Of a stretch of DNA of 64,000 nt, positions 17,199 through 27,083 are shown piece by piece. Below the pieces are notes generated by a model. It was not told the origin of the DNA. It searched no databases and was given only the letters and a program-made list of their open reading frames with translations. Location: contig JAIOOS010000027.1 in the NCBI GenBank assembly GCA_021414305.1, positions 1-64,000 of the forward strand, in the 5' to 3' direction. The position numbers were made by a program, and so were the translations under genes. Source of the DNA: Burkholderiales bacterium. Its GTDB lineage: Bacteria > Pseudomonadota > Gammaproteobacteria > Burkholderiales > Burkholderiaceae_C. Position 1 is the first letter of the stretch, and every line of letters begins with the position of its first letter.

Positions 17199-19522
17199 CA
17201 GAAGGCTGTCCCGATCTGAAACTGAAGGCGCTGGATTCTATCGTTCGGCTGTTTGCGCACCGGCGTGCCGTAGCTGAGCTTGAGCGGGCCCACCGGCGAG
17301 ATCCAGCTCACGCCCATGCCGACCGAGGCGCGGACGCTCTCGAGCGTGACCTTCTCGTCCTCGCCCCAGACGTTGCCGGCGTCGGCGTAGAGGAAGATCC
17401 GCAGGGTGCGGTCGGCGTTGGCGCCCGGAACCGGGAGATAGAGCTCGTTGTTGATGTTGAAGCGCCGGTTGCCGCCGATGTATGCGCCGATGACGTCGAC
17501 CTGGCCGAGCGAGCCCTGGTCGAAGGCGCGCACCGTGCCCAGGCCGCCGCCGAAGAAGTTCTTGAAGATCGGGTAGGGCCTGCCGCCGAGGCCGCGGCCG
17601 TAGCCGATCTCGGCGTTGACGCCGAAAGTGAAGGCGCGGGTCAGCGGGATGTACTGCTGGCCCTGCAGGTTGATGCGCAGGTACTTGGCGTCGCCGAACG
17701 GCGCGTAGTCGGCATTGATGCGGGTGTAGCGGCCCGAGGTCGGGACCAGGGCGCTGTCGCGGCTGTCGCGCGACCAGCCGAGGGTGAGCGGCACCGAGCT
17801 GCTCTTCTCGCCGAACTCGGCCTGGTAGTTCGAATAGCTGAGCGGCAGGTTCGTGCCGCGAATCTCGGTCTGCTCGACGCCGATGCCGAGGAACACCGTG
17901 TCGTACTCGCTGAACGGAACGCCGAAGCGGACCGAGGCGCCGGGCGTGACGAGCTTGTATTCCTCGCCCTGGCTGTTGATCGGCTGCGTCGTCCGGTAGT
18001 AGAGGTCGAGCGACCGGGAGATGCCGTCGATCGTGAAGTACGGATCGATGGTGCTGAGCACCAGCGTCTTGTAGTGCTTGCTGGTGTTGATCTCCAGGCC
18101 CAGGTAGTTGCCCGAGCCGAAGATGTTCTCCTGCTTGATCGAGGCCGTCAGCGCCAGCTTGTCGGCCGAGGAATAGCCGGCGCCGACCGAGATCGCGCCG
18201 GTCGACTTTTCCTTGACCGTGATCGTCAGGTCGACCTGGTCCTGGGTGCCGGGCACTTCGGCGCTGTCGACGCTGACGTCGCTGAAGTAGCCGAGGCGGT
18301 CGACCCGGTCGCGCGAGAGCTTGATCTTGCGGCCGTCGTACCAGGCCGATTCGAGCTGGCGGAACTCGCGCCGGATCACCTCGTCCCGGGTGCGGGTGTT
18401 GCCGGCGATGCTGATCCGGCGAACGTAGACCCGGCGCTGCGGCTCGGCGGTCAGGGTGATGGCGACCTGGCCGGTGCTGCGGTTGATTTCCGGGCGGCTG
18501 TCCACCCGGGCGAAGGCGTAGCCGAAGGTGCCGAAGCGGTCGACGAAGGCACGCGTCGTCTCGGCCACGGCCTCGCCGCGGTACGCCTCGCCGGGCTTGA
18601 TCGTCACCAGCGTCTTGAACTCGTTCTCGCGGCCGAAGTACTCGCCTTCGAGCTTGACCGCCGTCACCGTGTACGGCTGGCCTTCCTTGACGTTGATCGT
18701 GATCGAGATGTCCTGCTTGTCGCTCGAGATCGCGACCTGGGTCGACTCGATCTCGAACTCGAGGTAGCCGCGATTGAGGTAGTAGGCCCGCAGCGTCTCC
18801 AGGTCGGCGTTGAGCTTGGCGCGCGAGTAGCGGTCGTTCTTCAGGTAGAAGTTGAGCCAGCTGCTGTCGTTCAGCTCGAACAGGCCCTTCAGCGTGCCTT
18901 CGGAGAACACCGTGTTGCCGACGATCCGGATCTCCCTGATCTTCGACGGCGCGCCTTCGGTCACCGTGAAGGTGACGTTGACGCGGTTGCGCTCCTGCGG
19001 CGTCACCGTGGTCACGATCTCGACGCCGTAGAGGCTGCGCGTCAGGTACTGGCGCTTGAGCTCCTGCTCGGCGCGGTCGGCGAGCGCCTTGTCGAACGGC
19101 AGGCCCTCGCCGATGCCGAAGTCCTTCAGCGACTTGACGAGGACGTCCTTCTCGAACTCCTTCATGCCCGCGAAGTCGATGCTGGCGATGACCGAGCGTT
19201 CGTCGACGATGACCACCGCGACGCCGTTGTCGATGTCGATCCGGACGTCCTTGAAGAGGCCGGTGGCGAACAGCGCGCGCAGCGCCGCCGAGCCCTTCTC
19301 GTCGGTGTAGGTGTCGCCGATGCGAAACGGCAGCGCCGCGAACACGGTGCCGGCGTCGGTGCGCTGCAGGCCCTCGACCCGGATGTCCTTCAGCACGAAC
19401 GGCTCGACCGCCCAGGCGGAACCGACCTGCAGGGCCAGAGCGATGGCGAGCGAGAGAGGAGCGTGGCGAAAGTGGCGCGTACGGCCGAGCGAACGAGCGG
19501 GAACGTGCATGCGATCTGTCAT
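17198..19522 (-). CDS. bamA: Outer membrane assembly factor BamA
   Basis: Omp85 protein, the central beta-barrel of the BAM complex that inserts outer-membrane proteins. It has 774 residues with a signal peptide (LSLAIALALQVGSAWA), five POTRA domains (first opens with FVLKDIRVEGLQRTDAGTVFAALP; later ones with YTVTAVKLEGEYF and VYVRRISIAGNTRTRDEV), and a 16-strand barrel from about residue 425. The barrel contains FNINNELYLPVPG and the terminal phenylalanine signature QFQIGTAF. The ATG at 19520-19522 overlaps the rseP stop by four bases, which decides the start against a longer frame running into rseP. Confidence 0.97.
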   Translation of the reverse strand: MTDRMHVPARSLGRTRHFRHAPLSLAIALALQVGSAWAVEPFVLKDIRVEGLQRTDAGTVFAALPFRIGDTYTDEKGSAALRALFATGLFKDVRIDIDNGVAVVIVDERSVIASIDFAGMKEFEKDVLVKSLKDFGIGEGLPFDKALADRAEQELKRQYLTRSLYGVEIVTTVTPQERNRVNVTFTVTEGAPSKIREIRIVGNTVFSEGTLKGLFELNDSSWLNFYLKNDRYSRAKLNADLETLRAYYLNRGYLEFEIESTQVAISSDKQDISITINVKEGQPYTVTAVKLEGEYFGRENEFKTLVTIKPGEAYRGEAVAETTRAFVDRFGTFGYAFARVDSRPEINRSTGQVAITLTAEPQRRVYVRRISIAGNTRTRDEVIRREFRQLESAWYDGRKIKLSRDRVDRLGYFSDVSVDSAEVPGTQDQVDLTITVKEKSTGAISVGAGYSSADKLALTASIKQENIFGSGNYLGLEINTSKHYKTLVLSTIDPYFTIDGISRSLDLYYRTTQPINSQGEEYKLVTPGASVRFGVPFSEYDTVFLGIGVEQTEIRGTNLPLSYSNYQAEFGEKSSSVPLTLGWSRDSRDSALVPTSGRYTRINADYAPFGDAKYLRINLQGQQYIPLTRAFTFGVNAEIGYGRGLGGRPYPIFKNFFGGGLGTVRAFDQGSLGQVDVIGAYIGGNRRFNINNELYLPVPGANADRTLRIFLYADAGNVWGEDEKVTLESVRASVGMGVSWISPVGPLKLSYGTPVRKQPNDRIQRLQFQIGTAF

Positions 19523-20898
19523 TGGAGGCCCAGGAGACGGGCCATGTCGTTGTAGAGCGCCAGGGACATCATCATCAGCATGATGGCAACCCCGCCTCTC
19601 TGCAGCCTGTCGAGCCACAACTCGGAGACCTGACGTCCCGTCACGGCCTCGAAAAGATAATACATCAGGTGGCCGCCATCGAGCACCGGCAGCGGCAGCA
19701 GGTTGAGAACGCCGAGGCTCACGCTGACGATCGCGAGAAAGCCGAGGAAGTAGGAGAGGCCCAGGCGCGCCGACTTGCCGGCGTAGTCGGCGATCGTCAC
19801 CGGCCCGCTCAGGTTCTTGAGCGAGGCCTGGCCGATCACCATCTTGCCGAGCATGCGCAGGGTCAGGGCCGACATCTGCCAGGTCTGCGTCACGGCGACG
19901 CCGAAGCCCTCGACGACGCCGTAACGGACCGAGACGAACTCAGGCCTCGTGCCCGGGCTGACGTCGAGCCGGCCGATCCGCTTGCCGCCGTCGAGCAGGA
20001 CCACGGCGGAGGTGACCACGAGGTCCATCCGCTGACCGCCGCGCTCGATCCGCCACTGCATGGGCACCGCGGTGCCGGTCTTGCCGCTCTCGCGGGTGGC
20101 CTCGACCACCTGCGAGGCGTCGGCGACGACGCGGCCATCGATCGCCAGCACCCGGTCGCCCGCGCGCAGGCCCGAGGCCGCGCCGGCCTTGCCCGGGGCC
20201 ACGTCGGCGAGCACCGGCGCGCTGTAGGGGCCGCCGAGGCCGACCCGTTGCATCAGCTTGGGATCGACGTCGCTCGTCGCCAGCGAGGCCAGGTCGAGGC
20301 GCAGGCGCCGCTGGCCGCGGCCGTCGGCGTCGCTGACCTGCAGCTCGAGGCTCTCGCCGTTCATCAGGCTCTGCATCACCTGCCAGCCGAGGTCGGTGAG
20401 GGAGCGGATGTCGCGCCACTCGTTGCCGTCGGCCGAGACGGCGCGCACCCAGTCGCCGGCGCGCAGCCCCGCTCGCTCGGCGACGCTGGCCGCGACCGGT
20501 GGCCCGAGAACGGCCTTCGGCTCCTCGACGCCGACCCAGGACTGCGCCGCGTATAGCGCGATCGCCAGCAGCAGGTTGGCGACCGGACCGGCGACGACGA
20601 TCGCAGCGCGCTGCCAGAGCGACTTGCGGTTGAACGCCCGGTCGCGGTCTTCGGGCGCGACCGGCCCTTCCCGCTCGTCGAGCATGCGGACGTAGCCGCC
20701 GAGCGGCAAGGCGCAGACCACGAACTCGGTGCCGTCGGGCCGCGGCTGGCGGCGCCAGAGCACCCGGCCGAAGCCGATCGAGAAACGCAGCACCTTCACC
20801 CCGCAGGCCACCGCCACCCGGTAGTGCCCGTACTCGTGCACGACGATCAGCACGCCGAGCGTGAACAGGAAAGCGAGGATGGTCGTGATCGGCGTCAT
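19519..20898 (-). CDS. rseP: Site-2 protease RseP
   Basis: Intramembrane zinc metalloprotease that cleaves anti-sigma factor RseA and remnant signal peptides in the inner membrane. It has 459 residues. The zinc motif HEYGH (His21, Glu22, His25) lies in the first membrane helix. Two PDZ domains follow (around residues 115-190 and 205-280, with GLRAGDWVRAVSADG and GLRAGDRVLAIDGR), and the third zinc ligand is in NLLPLPVLDGGHLMYYLFE near the C-terminus. It lies between dxr and bamA, the usual order, linking envelope-stress signalling with BAM assembly. Confidence 0.96.
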   Translation of the reverse strand: MTPITTILAFLFTLGVLIVVHEYGHYRVAVACGVKVLRFSIGFGRVLWRRQPRPDGTEFVVCALPLGGYVRMLDEREGPVAPEDRDRAFNRKSLWQRAAIVVAGPVANLLLAIALYAAQSWVGVEEPKAVLGPPVAASVAERAGLRAGDWVRAVSADGNEWRDIRSLTDLGWQVMQSLMNGESLELQVSDADGRGQRRLRLDLASLATSDVDPKLMQRVGLGGPYSAPVLADVAPGKAGAASGLRAGDRVLAIDGRVVADASQVVEATRESGKTGTAVPMQWRIERGGQRMDLVVTSAVVLLDGGKRIGRLDVSPGTRPEFVSVRYGVVEGFGVAVTQTWQMSALTLRMLGKMVIGQASLKNLSGPVTIADYAGKSARLGLSYFLGFLAIVSVSLGVLNLLPLPVLDGGHLMYYLFEAVTGRQVSELWLDRLQRGGVAIMLMMMSLALYNDMARLLGLQ

Positions 20899-20905
20899 TG
20901 CGGTT

Positions 20906-22111
20906 CTATTCGGCGCAGCTCTTCAGGAACCGGACCGCCTGCCGCCGGGCCGCGGCGTCGAGCGCGAGCAGGCCCTCGAGCGAATCGGCGGCGCCGGCCT
21001 CCGGAATCACGGCTGCGACCGTTCGGGCGTTGACGTTGTGAATCCGGTCGAAGCGGATGGTTCCGGAAAGAAACGCCGCCACTGCCTCCTCGTTGGCGGC
21101 GTTGAGCACCGCACTCGTTCCCGCCGGCCCGCGCAGGGCGTCGTAGGCGAGGCCGAGCGCCGGGTAGGTGACGTGATCGGCCTCCTCGAAGGTAAGCGAC
21201 GCGACCGTGCGCCAGTCGAGGCGGTCGGCGCCGGAGACGATCCGGTCGGGCCAGGCCAGGCCGTAGGCGATCGGCACGCGCATGTCGGCAGTGCCCAGCT
21301 GCGCCAGCACCGACTGGTCGCGACAGACGACCATCGAATGGATGATGCTCTGCGGGTGGATCACCACCTCGATCCGCTCGGGCGCGAGGTCGAACAGGAA
21401 ATGCGCCTCGATGACCTCGAGCGCCTTGTTCATCATGGTCGCCGAGTCGACCGAGATCTTGCGCCCCATCACCCAGTTCGGATGGGCGCAGGCCTGGTCG
21501 GGCGTGACCGCGGTGAGCGTCTCCGGCGCGCGGCCACGAAACGGCCCGCCCGAAGCGGTCAAGACGATGTGATCGATCCGCTCGTGCCAGCTCGAGCGGT
21601 CGTCCGGCAGGCACTGGAAGATCGCCGAATGCTCGCTGTCGATCGGCAGCAGGGTCGCTCCGCCCGCCTTCACCGCGTTCATGAAGAAGGCGCCGCCGAC
21701 GACCAGCGCCTCCTTGTTGGCGAGCAGCAGGCGCTTGCCGGCATGGGCCGCGGCGAGACAGGGCGCGAGCCCGGCCGCGCCGACAATCGCCGCCATCACC
21801 GTGTCGACGCCGTCGCCGCCGGCCAGGTCGCAGAGCGCCTCGGCGCCGTGCCGCACCTCGGCGCGCACGCCCGCCTCGGCCAGGCGGCGGCCGAGCGTTG
21901 TCGCGCCCTCGGCGCTCGCGACGACGACGTGACGCGGCCGGTACTGCAGGCAGATCGCGAACAGCTCCTCGAGCCGGTGCTGCGCCGTCAGGCCGACGAC
22001 CTCGAAGCGCTCGGGATGGCGCGAGATGACGTCGAGGGTGGCCATGCCGACCGAGCCGGTGGCACCCAGGATGCAGACGCGCTGCGGCCGGGCGGGCGAG
22101 CCGGCGCTCAT
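20906..22111 (-). CDS. dxr: 1-deoxy-D-xylulose-5-phosphate reductoisomerase
   Basis: Second enzyme of the methylerythritol phosphate route to isoprenoids; rearranges and reduces DXP to MEP with NADPH. From ATG 22109-22111 it has 401 residues. Signatures are the dinucleotide motif ILGATGSVGMATLDV (GATGSVG at 16-22), LLLANKEALVVGG, the metal and substrate region LPIDSEHSAIFQCL, TASGGPFRG, and HPNWVMGRKISVDSATMMNK. The start overlaps the cdsA stop by four bases. It works with ispG at 46.7-48.0 kb and supplies precursors for UppS. Confidence 0.97.
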   Translation of the reverse strand: MSAGSPARPQRVCILGATGSVGMATLDVISRHPERFEVVGLTAQHRLEELFAICLQYRPRHVVVASAEGATTLGRRLAEAGVRAEVRHGAEALCDLAGGDGVDTVMAAIVGAAGLAPCLAAAHAGKRLLLANKEALVVGGAFFMNAVKAGGATLLPIDSEHSAIFQCLPDDRSSWHERIDHIVLTASGGPFRGRAPETLTAVTPDQACAHPNWVMGRKISVDSATMMNKALEVIEAHFLFDLAPERIEVVIHPQSIIHSMVVCRDQSVLAQLGTADMRVPIAYGLAWPDRIVSGADRLDWRTVASLTFEEADHVTYPALGLAYDALRGPAGTSAVLNAANEEAVAAFLSGTIRFDRIHNVNARTVAAVIPEAGAADSLEGLLALDAAARRQAVRFLKSCAE

Positions 22112-22941
22112 AGCGGGGCCAGCGCGAGCGCGATCGGGAACACCGGCAGCAGCGCATCGACGCGGTCGAGGATGCCGCCGTGCCCGGGCAGCAAACCGCT
22201 GCTGTCCTTGGCGCCGGCGCTGCGCTTGACGAGCGATTCGAACAGGTCGCCGACGACGCTCATCGCCACCAGGAAGACGACGATCGGCAGGACCGCGAAG
22301 CCGGTCCAGCGCGTTTCGACGATGGTGAAGAAGCTGTCGTTGTAGGCCAGCCCCGAGCCGTCGAAGGCGATCCAGCCGACGGCCAGGATCGCCGCACCGG
22401 CCATGCCGCTCCAGACTCCCGCCCAGCTCTTGCCGGGACTGATCGACGGCGCGAGCTTGCGGCGGCCGAAAGCGCGGCCGCCGAAGTAGGCGAAGACGTC
22501 CGCGGTCCAGACGATCATGAAGATCGAGAGGATGAAGTTCAGGCCGCCGGCCTTGGCGTTGAGCATCGCCAGCCACGCCGTCCACAACGCGAGCAGGCCG
22601 ATGCCCAGGCGGACCGCTTGCGGCACCCGTGGCCAGCCGGCGACGCCGCCGCGCAGGGCCCAGGCGCCGCCCAGGACCCAGACAGCCATCGCCGCCCACC
22701 AGGCTTGCCGCGGCGCGCTCGTCGTCCAGCCGGCAAGAAAGGCGAGCAGGCAGGCGACACCCAGGCCGATGCCGAGCCCGATCGCCGCCCGGCCGGCGCC
22801 GTTGAGCCGGGCCCACTCCCAGCCGGCGGCGGCGATCGCGAGCAGCGTCAGCAGGGCGAACGGCCACGCCGCCTGGACCAGCAAGGCCGGCAGCAGCAGG
22901 GCCAGCAGGACGAGGGCGGTGAGGATGCGTTGCTTGAGCAC
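22108..22941 (-). CDS. cdsA: Phosphatidate cytidylyltransferase
   Basis: Integral inner-membrane enzyme that makes CDP-diacylglycerol, the precursor of phospholipids. It has 277 residues and several hydrophobic helices (for example LTALVLLALLLPALLVQAAW). The CDS signature spans the C-terminal third, with SLVKRSAGAKDSSGLLPGHG followed by GILDRVDALL. The start is a GTG (22939-22941), three bases after uppS. The uppS-cdsA-dxr-rseP order is conserved across proteobacteria. Confidence 0.95.
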   Translation of the reverse strand: MLKQRILTALVLLALLLPALLVQAAWPFALLTLLAIAAAGWEWARLNGAGRAAIGLGIGLGVACLLAFLAGWTTSAPRQAWWAAMAVWVLGGAWALRGGVAGWPRVPQAVRLGIGLLALWTAWLAMLNAKAGGLNFILSIFMIVWTADVFAYFGGRAFGRRKLAPSISPGKSWAGVWSGMAGAAILAVGWIAFDGSGLAYNDSFFTIVETRWTGFAVLPIVVFLVAMSVVGDLFESLVKRSAGAKDSSGLLPGHGGILDRVDALLPVFPIALALAPL

Positions 22942-22944
22942 GCG

Positions 22945-23688
22945 TCAGTTTCCGGCGGTCGCCAGGGCGGTGCGGCTCGAGACGGCGCCGAACCGGCGCT
23001 CGCGACGGGCGTACTGGGCCAGGGCCGCATCGAGCTCGGCGGTGCCGAACTCGGGCCACAGGCAGTCGGTGAAGACGAGCTCGGAGTACGCCGCCTGCCA
23101 GAGCAGGAAGTTGCTGATCCGCAGCTCGCCGCCGGTTCGGATGAAGAGGTCCGGATCGGGCGCGTAGCTGAGCGCCATGTAGCTGTTGAGCCGGGCCTCG
23201 TCGAGCTCCTCGGGCGGCACGCCGGCGGCCATCGCCTGGCGGCAGGCCTGCACGATGTCCCAGCGACCGCCGTAGTTGAAAGCGACCGAGAGCGTGATGC
23301 GGGTGTTGCCGCGGGTGCTGTCCTCGGCCTGCTGCCAGGCGGCGCGCAGCTTGTCGGACACCTGGGCGCGGTCGCCCACGATGCGGATGCGCACGCCGTC
23401 GCCGGCGAGCTTGGCGAGATACTTCGACACCGCCACCAGCACCAGCCCCATCAGCCCCGAGACCTCCTCCGTCGGCCGCTTCCAGTTCTCGGACGAGAAG
23501 GCGAACACGGTGAGGTACTCGACGCCGCGGTCGGCACAGGCCAGCACCGTGCGCACCAGCGCGTCGACGCCCTGCTTGTGGCCGAAGAAGCGCGGCATGT
23601 AGCGGCTCTTGGCCCATCGGCCGTTGCCGTCCATGACGATCGCCACGTGGCGCGGCACGGCCGGCGGAAGCTCGCTGCGATCGTTCAT
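22945..23688 (-). CDS. uppS: Undecaprenyl diphosphate synthase
   Basis: Cis-prenyltransferase that builds the C55 carrier for peptidoglycan and O-antigen synthesis. It has 247 residues. The family opening HVAIVMDGNGRWAKSR places the catalytic aspartate at Asp20. Further marks are ALVRTVLACADRGVEYLTVFAFSSENW (signature region), VAFNYGGRWDI, and the C-terminal DLFIRTGGELRISNFLLWQ with ELVFTDCLWPEF. It lies 43 bases after frr. Confidence 0.97.
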   Translation of the reverse strand: MNDRSELPPAVPRHVAIVMDGNGRWAKSRYMPRFFGHKQGVDALVRTVLACADRGVEYLTVFAFSSENWKRPTEEVSGLMGLVLVAVSKYLAKLAGDGVRIRIVGDRAQVSDKLRAAWQQAEDSTRGNTRITLSVAFNYGGRWDIVQACRQAMAAGVPPEELDEARLNSYMALSYAPDPDLFIRTGGELRISNFLLWQAAYSELVFTDCLWPEFGTAELDAALAQYARRERRFGAVSSRTALATAGN

Positions 23689-23731
23689 CGGTGCGCCTCC
23701 CGGGCCTTGCTCGGCAGCGGCGAGTCGTCCA

Positions 23732-24292
23732 TCAGACGGCCAGGATCTCGGCTTCCTTGGCCGAGGTCAGGCGGTCGACCTCGCCGATCGTCCGGTCTGT
23801 GAGGCGCTGCAGCTCGTCGAGCGAGCGGCGCTCGTCGTCCTCGGTGATCTCCTTGTCCTTCGTCAGCCGCTTGGCGTGGTCGTTGGCGTCGCGACGGAGG
23901 TTCCGGATCGCGATCTTCGCGTCTTCGGCGGCGTGGCGAACGACCTTGGTCAGGTCCTTGCGGCGCTCTTCGGTGAGCGCCGGCATCGGTACCCGCAGCA
24001 GGTCGCCCTGCGAGGCCGGATTGAGGCCGAGGTCCGACTCGCGGATCGCCTTCTCGATCTTCGCGCCCATGCCCTTTTCCCAGGGCTGGACGCTGATCGT
24101 GCGGGCGTCGAGCAGGGTGACGTTGGCCACCTGGCTGATCGGCACGTGCGAACCGTAGTACTCGACATGCACCTGGTCGAGGATGCCGGGGTGGGCGCGG
24201 CCGGTGCGGATCTTCTGCAGCTCGGACTTGAACGACTCGACCGAGCGGGCCATCTTCTGCTCGGCCGTCTTCTTGATGTCAGCGATCGTCAT
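23732..24292 (-). CDS. frr: Ribosome recycling factor
   Basis: Splits post-termination ribosomes together with EF-G. It has 186 residues, the exact family length. The three-helix-bundle features are [20 protein letters not shown] (invariant RTGRA), [39 protein letters not shown] and the C-terminal [14 protein letters not shown]. It lies 12 bases after pyrH in the conserved tsf-pyrH-frr order. Confidence 0.97.
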   Translation of the reverse strand: MTIADIKKTAEQKMARSVESFKSELQKIRTGRAHPGILDQVHVEYYGSHVPISQVANVTLLDARTISVQPWEKGMGAKIEKAIRESDLGLNPASQGDLLRVPMPALTEERRKDLTKVVRHAAEDAKIAIRNLRRDANDHAKRLTKDKEITEDDERRSLDELQRLTDRTIGEVDRLTSAKEAEILAV

Positions 24293-24304
24293 GCTGAAAT
24301 TCCC

Positions 24305-25015
24305 TCACACGTGGACGAGCGTGCCCTCGTCCTCGCCTTCGACGACGCGCTTGAGCGCGCCCGGCTTGAAGATGGAAAACACGCGGATCGGCAGCTTCTG
24401 GTCGCGGCAGAGCGCGAACGCCGTGGCGTCGAGCACCTGCAGGTTCTTGATGATCGCCTCGTCGAAGGTGATGTGCTTGTAGCGCACCGCGCTCGGGTCC
24501 TTGTTCGGGTCGGCGCTGTAGACGCCGTCGACCTTGGTCGCCTTGAGGACGATCTGCGCGCCGATCTCGGCGCCGCGCAACGCCGCCGCGGTGTCGGTGG
24601 TGAAGAAGGGGTTGCCGGTGCCGGCCGCGAAGATCACGACCTTGCCTTCCTCGAGGTACTGCAGCGCCTTCGGCCGCACGTAGGGCTCGACCACCTGCTC
24701 GATGCCGATGGCCGACATCACCCGCGCCGTGATGCCTTCCTGGCGCATCGTGTCGGCCAGGGCCAGCGCGTTCATCACGGTGGCGAGCATGCCCATGTAG
24801 TCGGCGGTGGCGCGGTCCATGCCGACCGAGCCGCCGGCGACGCCGCGGAAGATGTTGCCGCCGCCGATGACGATCGCCAGCTCGGTGCCGAGCTGGGTCA
24901 CTTCCTGCACTTCGCGCACGATCCGCACGATGGTCGCGCGGTTGATGCCGTACGCGTCGTCACCCATCAAGGCTTCACCGGAAAGCTTGAGCAGGATGCG
25001 CTTGTAGGCGGCCAT
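24305..25015 (-). CDS. pyrH: UMP kinase
   Basis: Phosphorylates UMP to UDP for pyrimidine nucleotide supply; a hexameric amino-acid-kinase-fold protein. From ATG 25013-25015 it has 236 residues. Signatures are [45 protein letters not shown], and the [16 protein letters not shown] region that binds the phosphate donor. A GGAG eleven bases upstream supports this start. A TTG at 25030 in the same frame would add five residues and is less likely. The spacer to tsf is 76 bases. Confidence 0.96.
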   Translation of the reverse strand: MAAYKRILLKLSGEALMGDDAYGINRATIVRIVREVQEVTQLGTELAIVIGGGNIFRGVAGGSVGMDRATADYMGMLATVMNALALADTMRQEGITARVMSAIGIEQVVEPYVRPKALQYLEEGKVVIFAAGTGNPFFTTDTAAALRGAEIGAQIVLKATKVDGVYSADPNKDPSAVRYKHITFDEAIIKNLQVLDATAFALCRDQKLPIRVFSIFKPGALKRVVEGEDEGTLVHV

Positions 25016-25091
25016 CGGGGCGGTCTCCAACTTGTTGTGCTTGTCGGCGAAGTCTAGCCGGCGTCCACCCTCGTTCCGCCGCCCTTTACGC

Positions 25092-26012
25092 TCAGGCGCC
25101 CTTGGCCGCGGCGACCTGCGCCGCCACCTCGGCGGCGAAGTCGTCGGTCTTCTTCTCGATCCCCTCGCCCACCACGTACAGGGTGAAGGCGTGGACCTTG
25201 GTCGCCTTCTCCTTGAGCATCTGCTCGACGGTCTGCTTCTCGTTCTTGACGAAGGCCTGGTTGTGCAGGCTGACTTCCTTCAGGAACTTGGCGACCGCGC
25301 CCTCGATCCGGCGGGTGACGATCTCCGGCGACTGCACTGTCTTGCCCTCGGCCTTGGCCTTCTCGGCGTCCTCGGCGGCGCGCAGCGTGGCGACCGAGCG
25401 CTCGGCCGCGATCAGCGACTCGGCGACGTCCGCGGTGGTCAGCGCCTTCGGCTTCATCGCCGCCACGTGCATCGCCACGTCCTTGGCCGCGGTCTCGTCG
25501 CCCTCGTACTGCACCAGCACGCCGATCCGGGTGCCGTGCAGGTAGCTCGCGACCTTCCCGCCGCCGACGTAGCGCTGGAAGCGGCGGATCGACATGTTCT
25601 CGCCGATCTTGCCGATCAGGCCCTTGCGCACGTCCTCGACGGTGGGGCCGAAGCCTTCGAGGCTGAGCGGCGCGGCCGAGAGCGCGGCCACGTCGGCGAG
25701 GTCGCTCTTGGCGACCACGTCGGCCAGCGCCTGGCCGAAGGCGAGGAACGAATCGTTCTTGGTGACGAAATCGGTCTCGCAGTTGAGCTCGATCATGGCG
25801 CCGGTCGTGCCCGACACGGTCACCGCGACCACGCCCTCGGCGGCGATCCGCGACGACGCCTTCGAGGCCTTGCTGCCGAGCTTGACGCGCAGCAGCTCCT
25901 CGGCCTTGTCCATGTCGCCGTTGGCCTCGGTCAGGGCCTTCTTGCACTCCATCATCGGCGCGTCGGTCTTCGCGCGCAGCGCGCCGACCATGCTTGCGGT
26001 AATTGCCGCCAT
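25092..26012 (-). CDS. tsf: Elongation factor Ts
   Basis: Nucleotide exchange factor for EF-Tu. It has 306 residues. The N-terminal UBA-like region ([20 protein letters not shown]) contains the [12 protein letters not shown] signature, followed by the core with [19 protein letters not shown]. The C-terminal coiled-coil module and [18 protein letters not shown] complete the family pattern. An AAGGAG Shine-Dalgarno precedes the ATG. It follows rpsB after 120 bases that hold an intrinsic terminator, so tsf expression probably depends on read-through. Confidence 0.97.
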   Translation of the reverse strand: MAAITASMVGALRAKTDAPMMECKKALTEANGDMDKAEELLRVKLGSKASKASSRIAAEGVVAVTVSGTTGAMIELNCETDFVTKNDSFLAFGQALADVVAKSDLADVAALSAAPLSLEGFGPTVEDVRKGLIGKIGENMSIRRFQRYVGGGKVASYLHGTRIGVLVQYEGDETAAKDVAMHVAAMKPKALTTADVAESLIAAERSVATLRAAEDAEKAKAEGKTVQSPEIVTRRIEGAVAKFLKEVSLHNQAFVKNEKQTVEQMLKEKATKVHAFTLYVVGEGIEKKTDDFAAEVAAQVAAAKGA

Positions 26013-26076
26013 TCGTCTACTCCTTCGCCGGACGGCCTCGCCGTGGGGGGCGGCCGTCGGGTCTCGATCCGGTTGG

Positions 26077-26100
26077 AAAAAAGGGGCTGAAACAGCCCCT
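26077..26100 (-). terminator. Intrinsic terminator/attenuator between rpsB and tsf
   Basis: Read on the minus strand, AGGGGCTG, loop TTT, CAGCCCCT form a perfect 8-base stem directly followed by a run of T residues. It lies 33 bases after the rpsB stop and 65 bases before tsf. Such a partial terminator is known between rpsB and tsf in E. coli, where it lowers tsf relative to rpsB; the same role is inferred here. Confidence 0.85.
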
Positions 26101-26132
26101 GGTGATGCCCGCGGCGCGGGCAGCAGAGGCGA

Positions 26133-26879
26133 TCAGGCCGAGGCTTCGTCGACTTCCACGAACTCGTCGCCGGCCGCGGCCGATTGCACGACGTCGTGGG
26201 CGGCGTTGGCCTTGCCCTCGAGCACCGCGTCGGCCACCGCCTTGGCGTAGAGCGCCACCGCCTTCGACGAGTCGTCGTTGCCGGGGATCACGTAGTCGAT
26301 GCCGATCGGCGAGTGGTTCGAGTCGACCACGCCGATGATCGGGATGCCGAGCTTCTTGGCTTCGGCGACGGCGATCTTGTGGAAGCCGACGTCGATCACG
26401 AACATCGCGTCGGGCAGCGCGTTCATGTCCTGGATGCCGCCGATGTCCTTCTCGAGCTTGGCCATCTCGCGCTGGAACATCAGCGCTTCCTTCTTGATCC
26501 GGATCTCGGTGCCGGCCTCGATCTGCGCCTTCATTTCCTTCAGGCGCTTGAGCGAGCCCTTGACGGTCTTGAAGTTGGTCATCATGCCGCCGAGCCAGCG
26601 CTGGTCGACGAACGGCATGCCGCAGCGCTTGGCTTCCTGCGCGATCACCTCGCGCGCCTGGCGCTTGGTGCCGATCATGAGGATGGTGCCGCGGCGCGAG
26701 GCCAGCTGGCGGATGAACTTCATCGCGTCCTCGAAGAGCGGCTGCGTCTTCTCGAGGTTGATGATGTGGATCTTGTTCCGATGGCCGTAGATGTACGGGG
26801 CCATCTTGGGGTTCCAGAAGCGGGTCTGGTGTCCGAAGTGGACGCCGGCTTCCAGCATGTCACGCATCGAGATCGTCAT
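26133..26879 (-). CDS. rpsB: 30S ribosomal protein S2
   Basis: Small-subunit ribosomal protein of 248 residues. Signatures are [57 protein letters not shown] and the second signature [25 protein letters not shown]. The acidic C-terminal tail ends in [10 protein letters not shown]. It is the first gene of the long minus-strand run that continues through tsf, pyrH and the envelope genes. In other bacteria S2 represses its own operon by binding the leader; the 204-base spacer upstream could hold such a leader, but I cannot show one. Confidence 0.98.
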   Translation of the reverse strand: MTISMRDMLEAGVHFGHQTRFWNPKMAPYIYGHRNKIHIINLEKTQPLFEDAMKFIRQLASRRGTILMIGTKRQAREVIAQEAKRCGMPFVDQRWLGGMMTNFKTVKGSLKRLKEMKAQIEAGTEIRIKKEALMFQREMAKLEKDIGGIQDMNALPDAMFVIDVGFHKIAVAEAKKLGIPIIGVVDSNHSPIGIDYVIPGNDDSSKAVALYAKAVADAVLEGKANAAHDVVQSAAAGDEFVEVDEASA

Positions 26880-27068
26880 CGAGTATCCAAAGGTTGGTTC
26901 TAGAATCCCGGCTCGAATCGCGAAGCTGAAACGGCCCCGGTCCGGGACTCGAAATCGCGCTTCGCAACACCTTGAATGAACCGGTTCGCGAGTGTCTTTG
27001 CACTACGGGGAAGCTGCCTCGCCGAATCGATGGATCCGGCCGTTCGTCCGCCCCGGGCAAAGCACGCG

Positions 27069-27074
27069 AGTATA
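27069..27074 (-). promoter_or_regulatory. Candidate -10 element for rpsB
   Basis: TATACT on the minus strand, 190 bases upstream of the rpsB ATG, in the 204-base spacer shared with the divergent amidase gene. The leader would then be about 180 bases, which is compatible with a regulated ribosomal protein mRNA. No clear -35 hexamer is visible at normal spacing. Confidence 0.3.
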
Positions 27075-27083
27075 GCACCGACG

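Noticed and set aside
18074-19555. Plus-strand frame opposite bamA
   Set aside because: Shadow of the bamA POTRA region; repetitive Asp/Arg/Leu/Val composition only.
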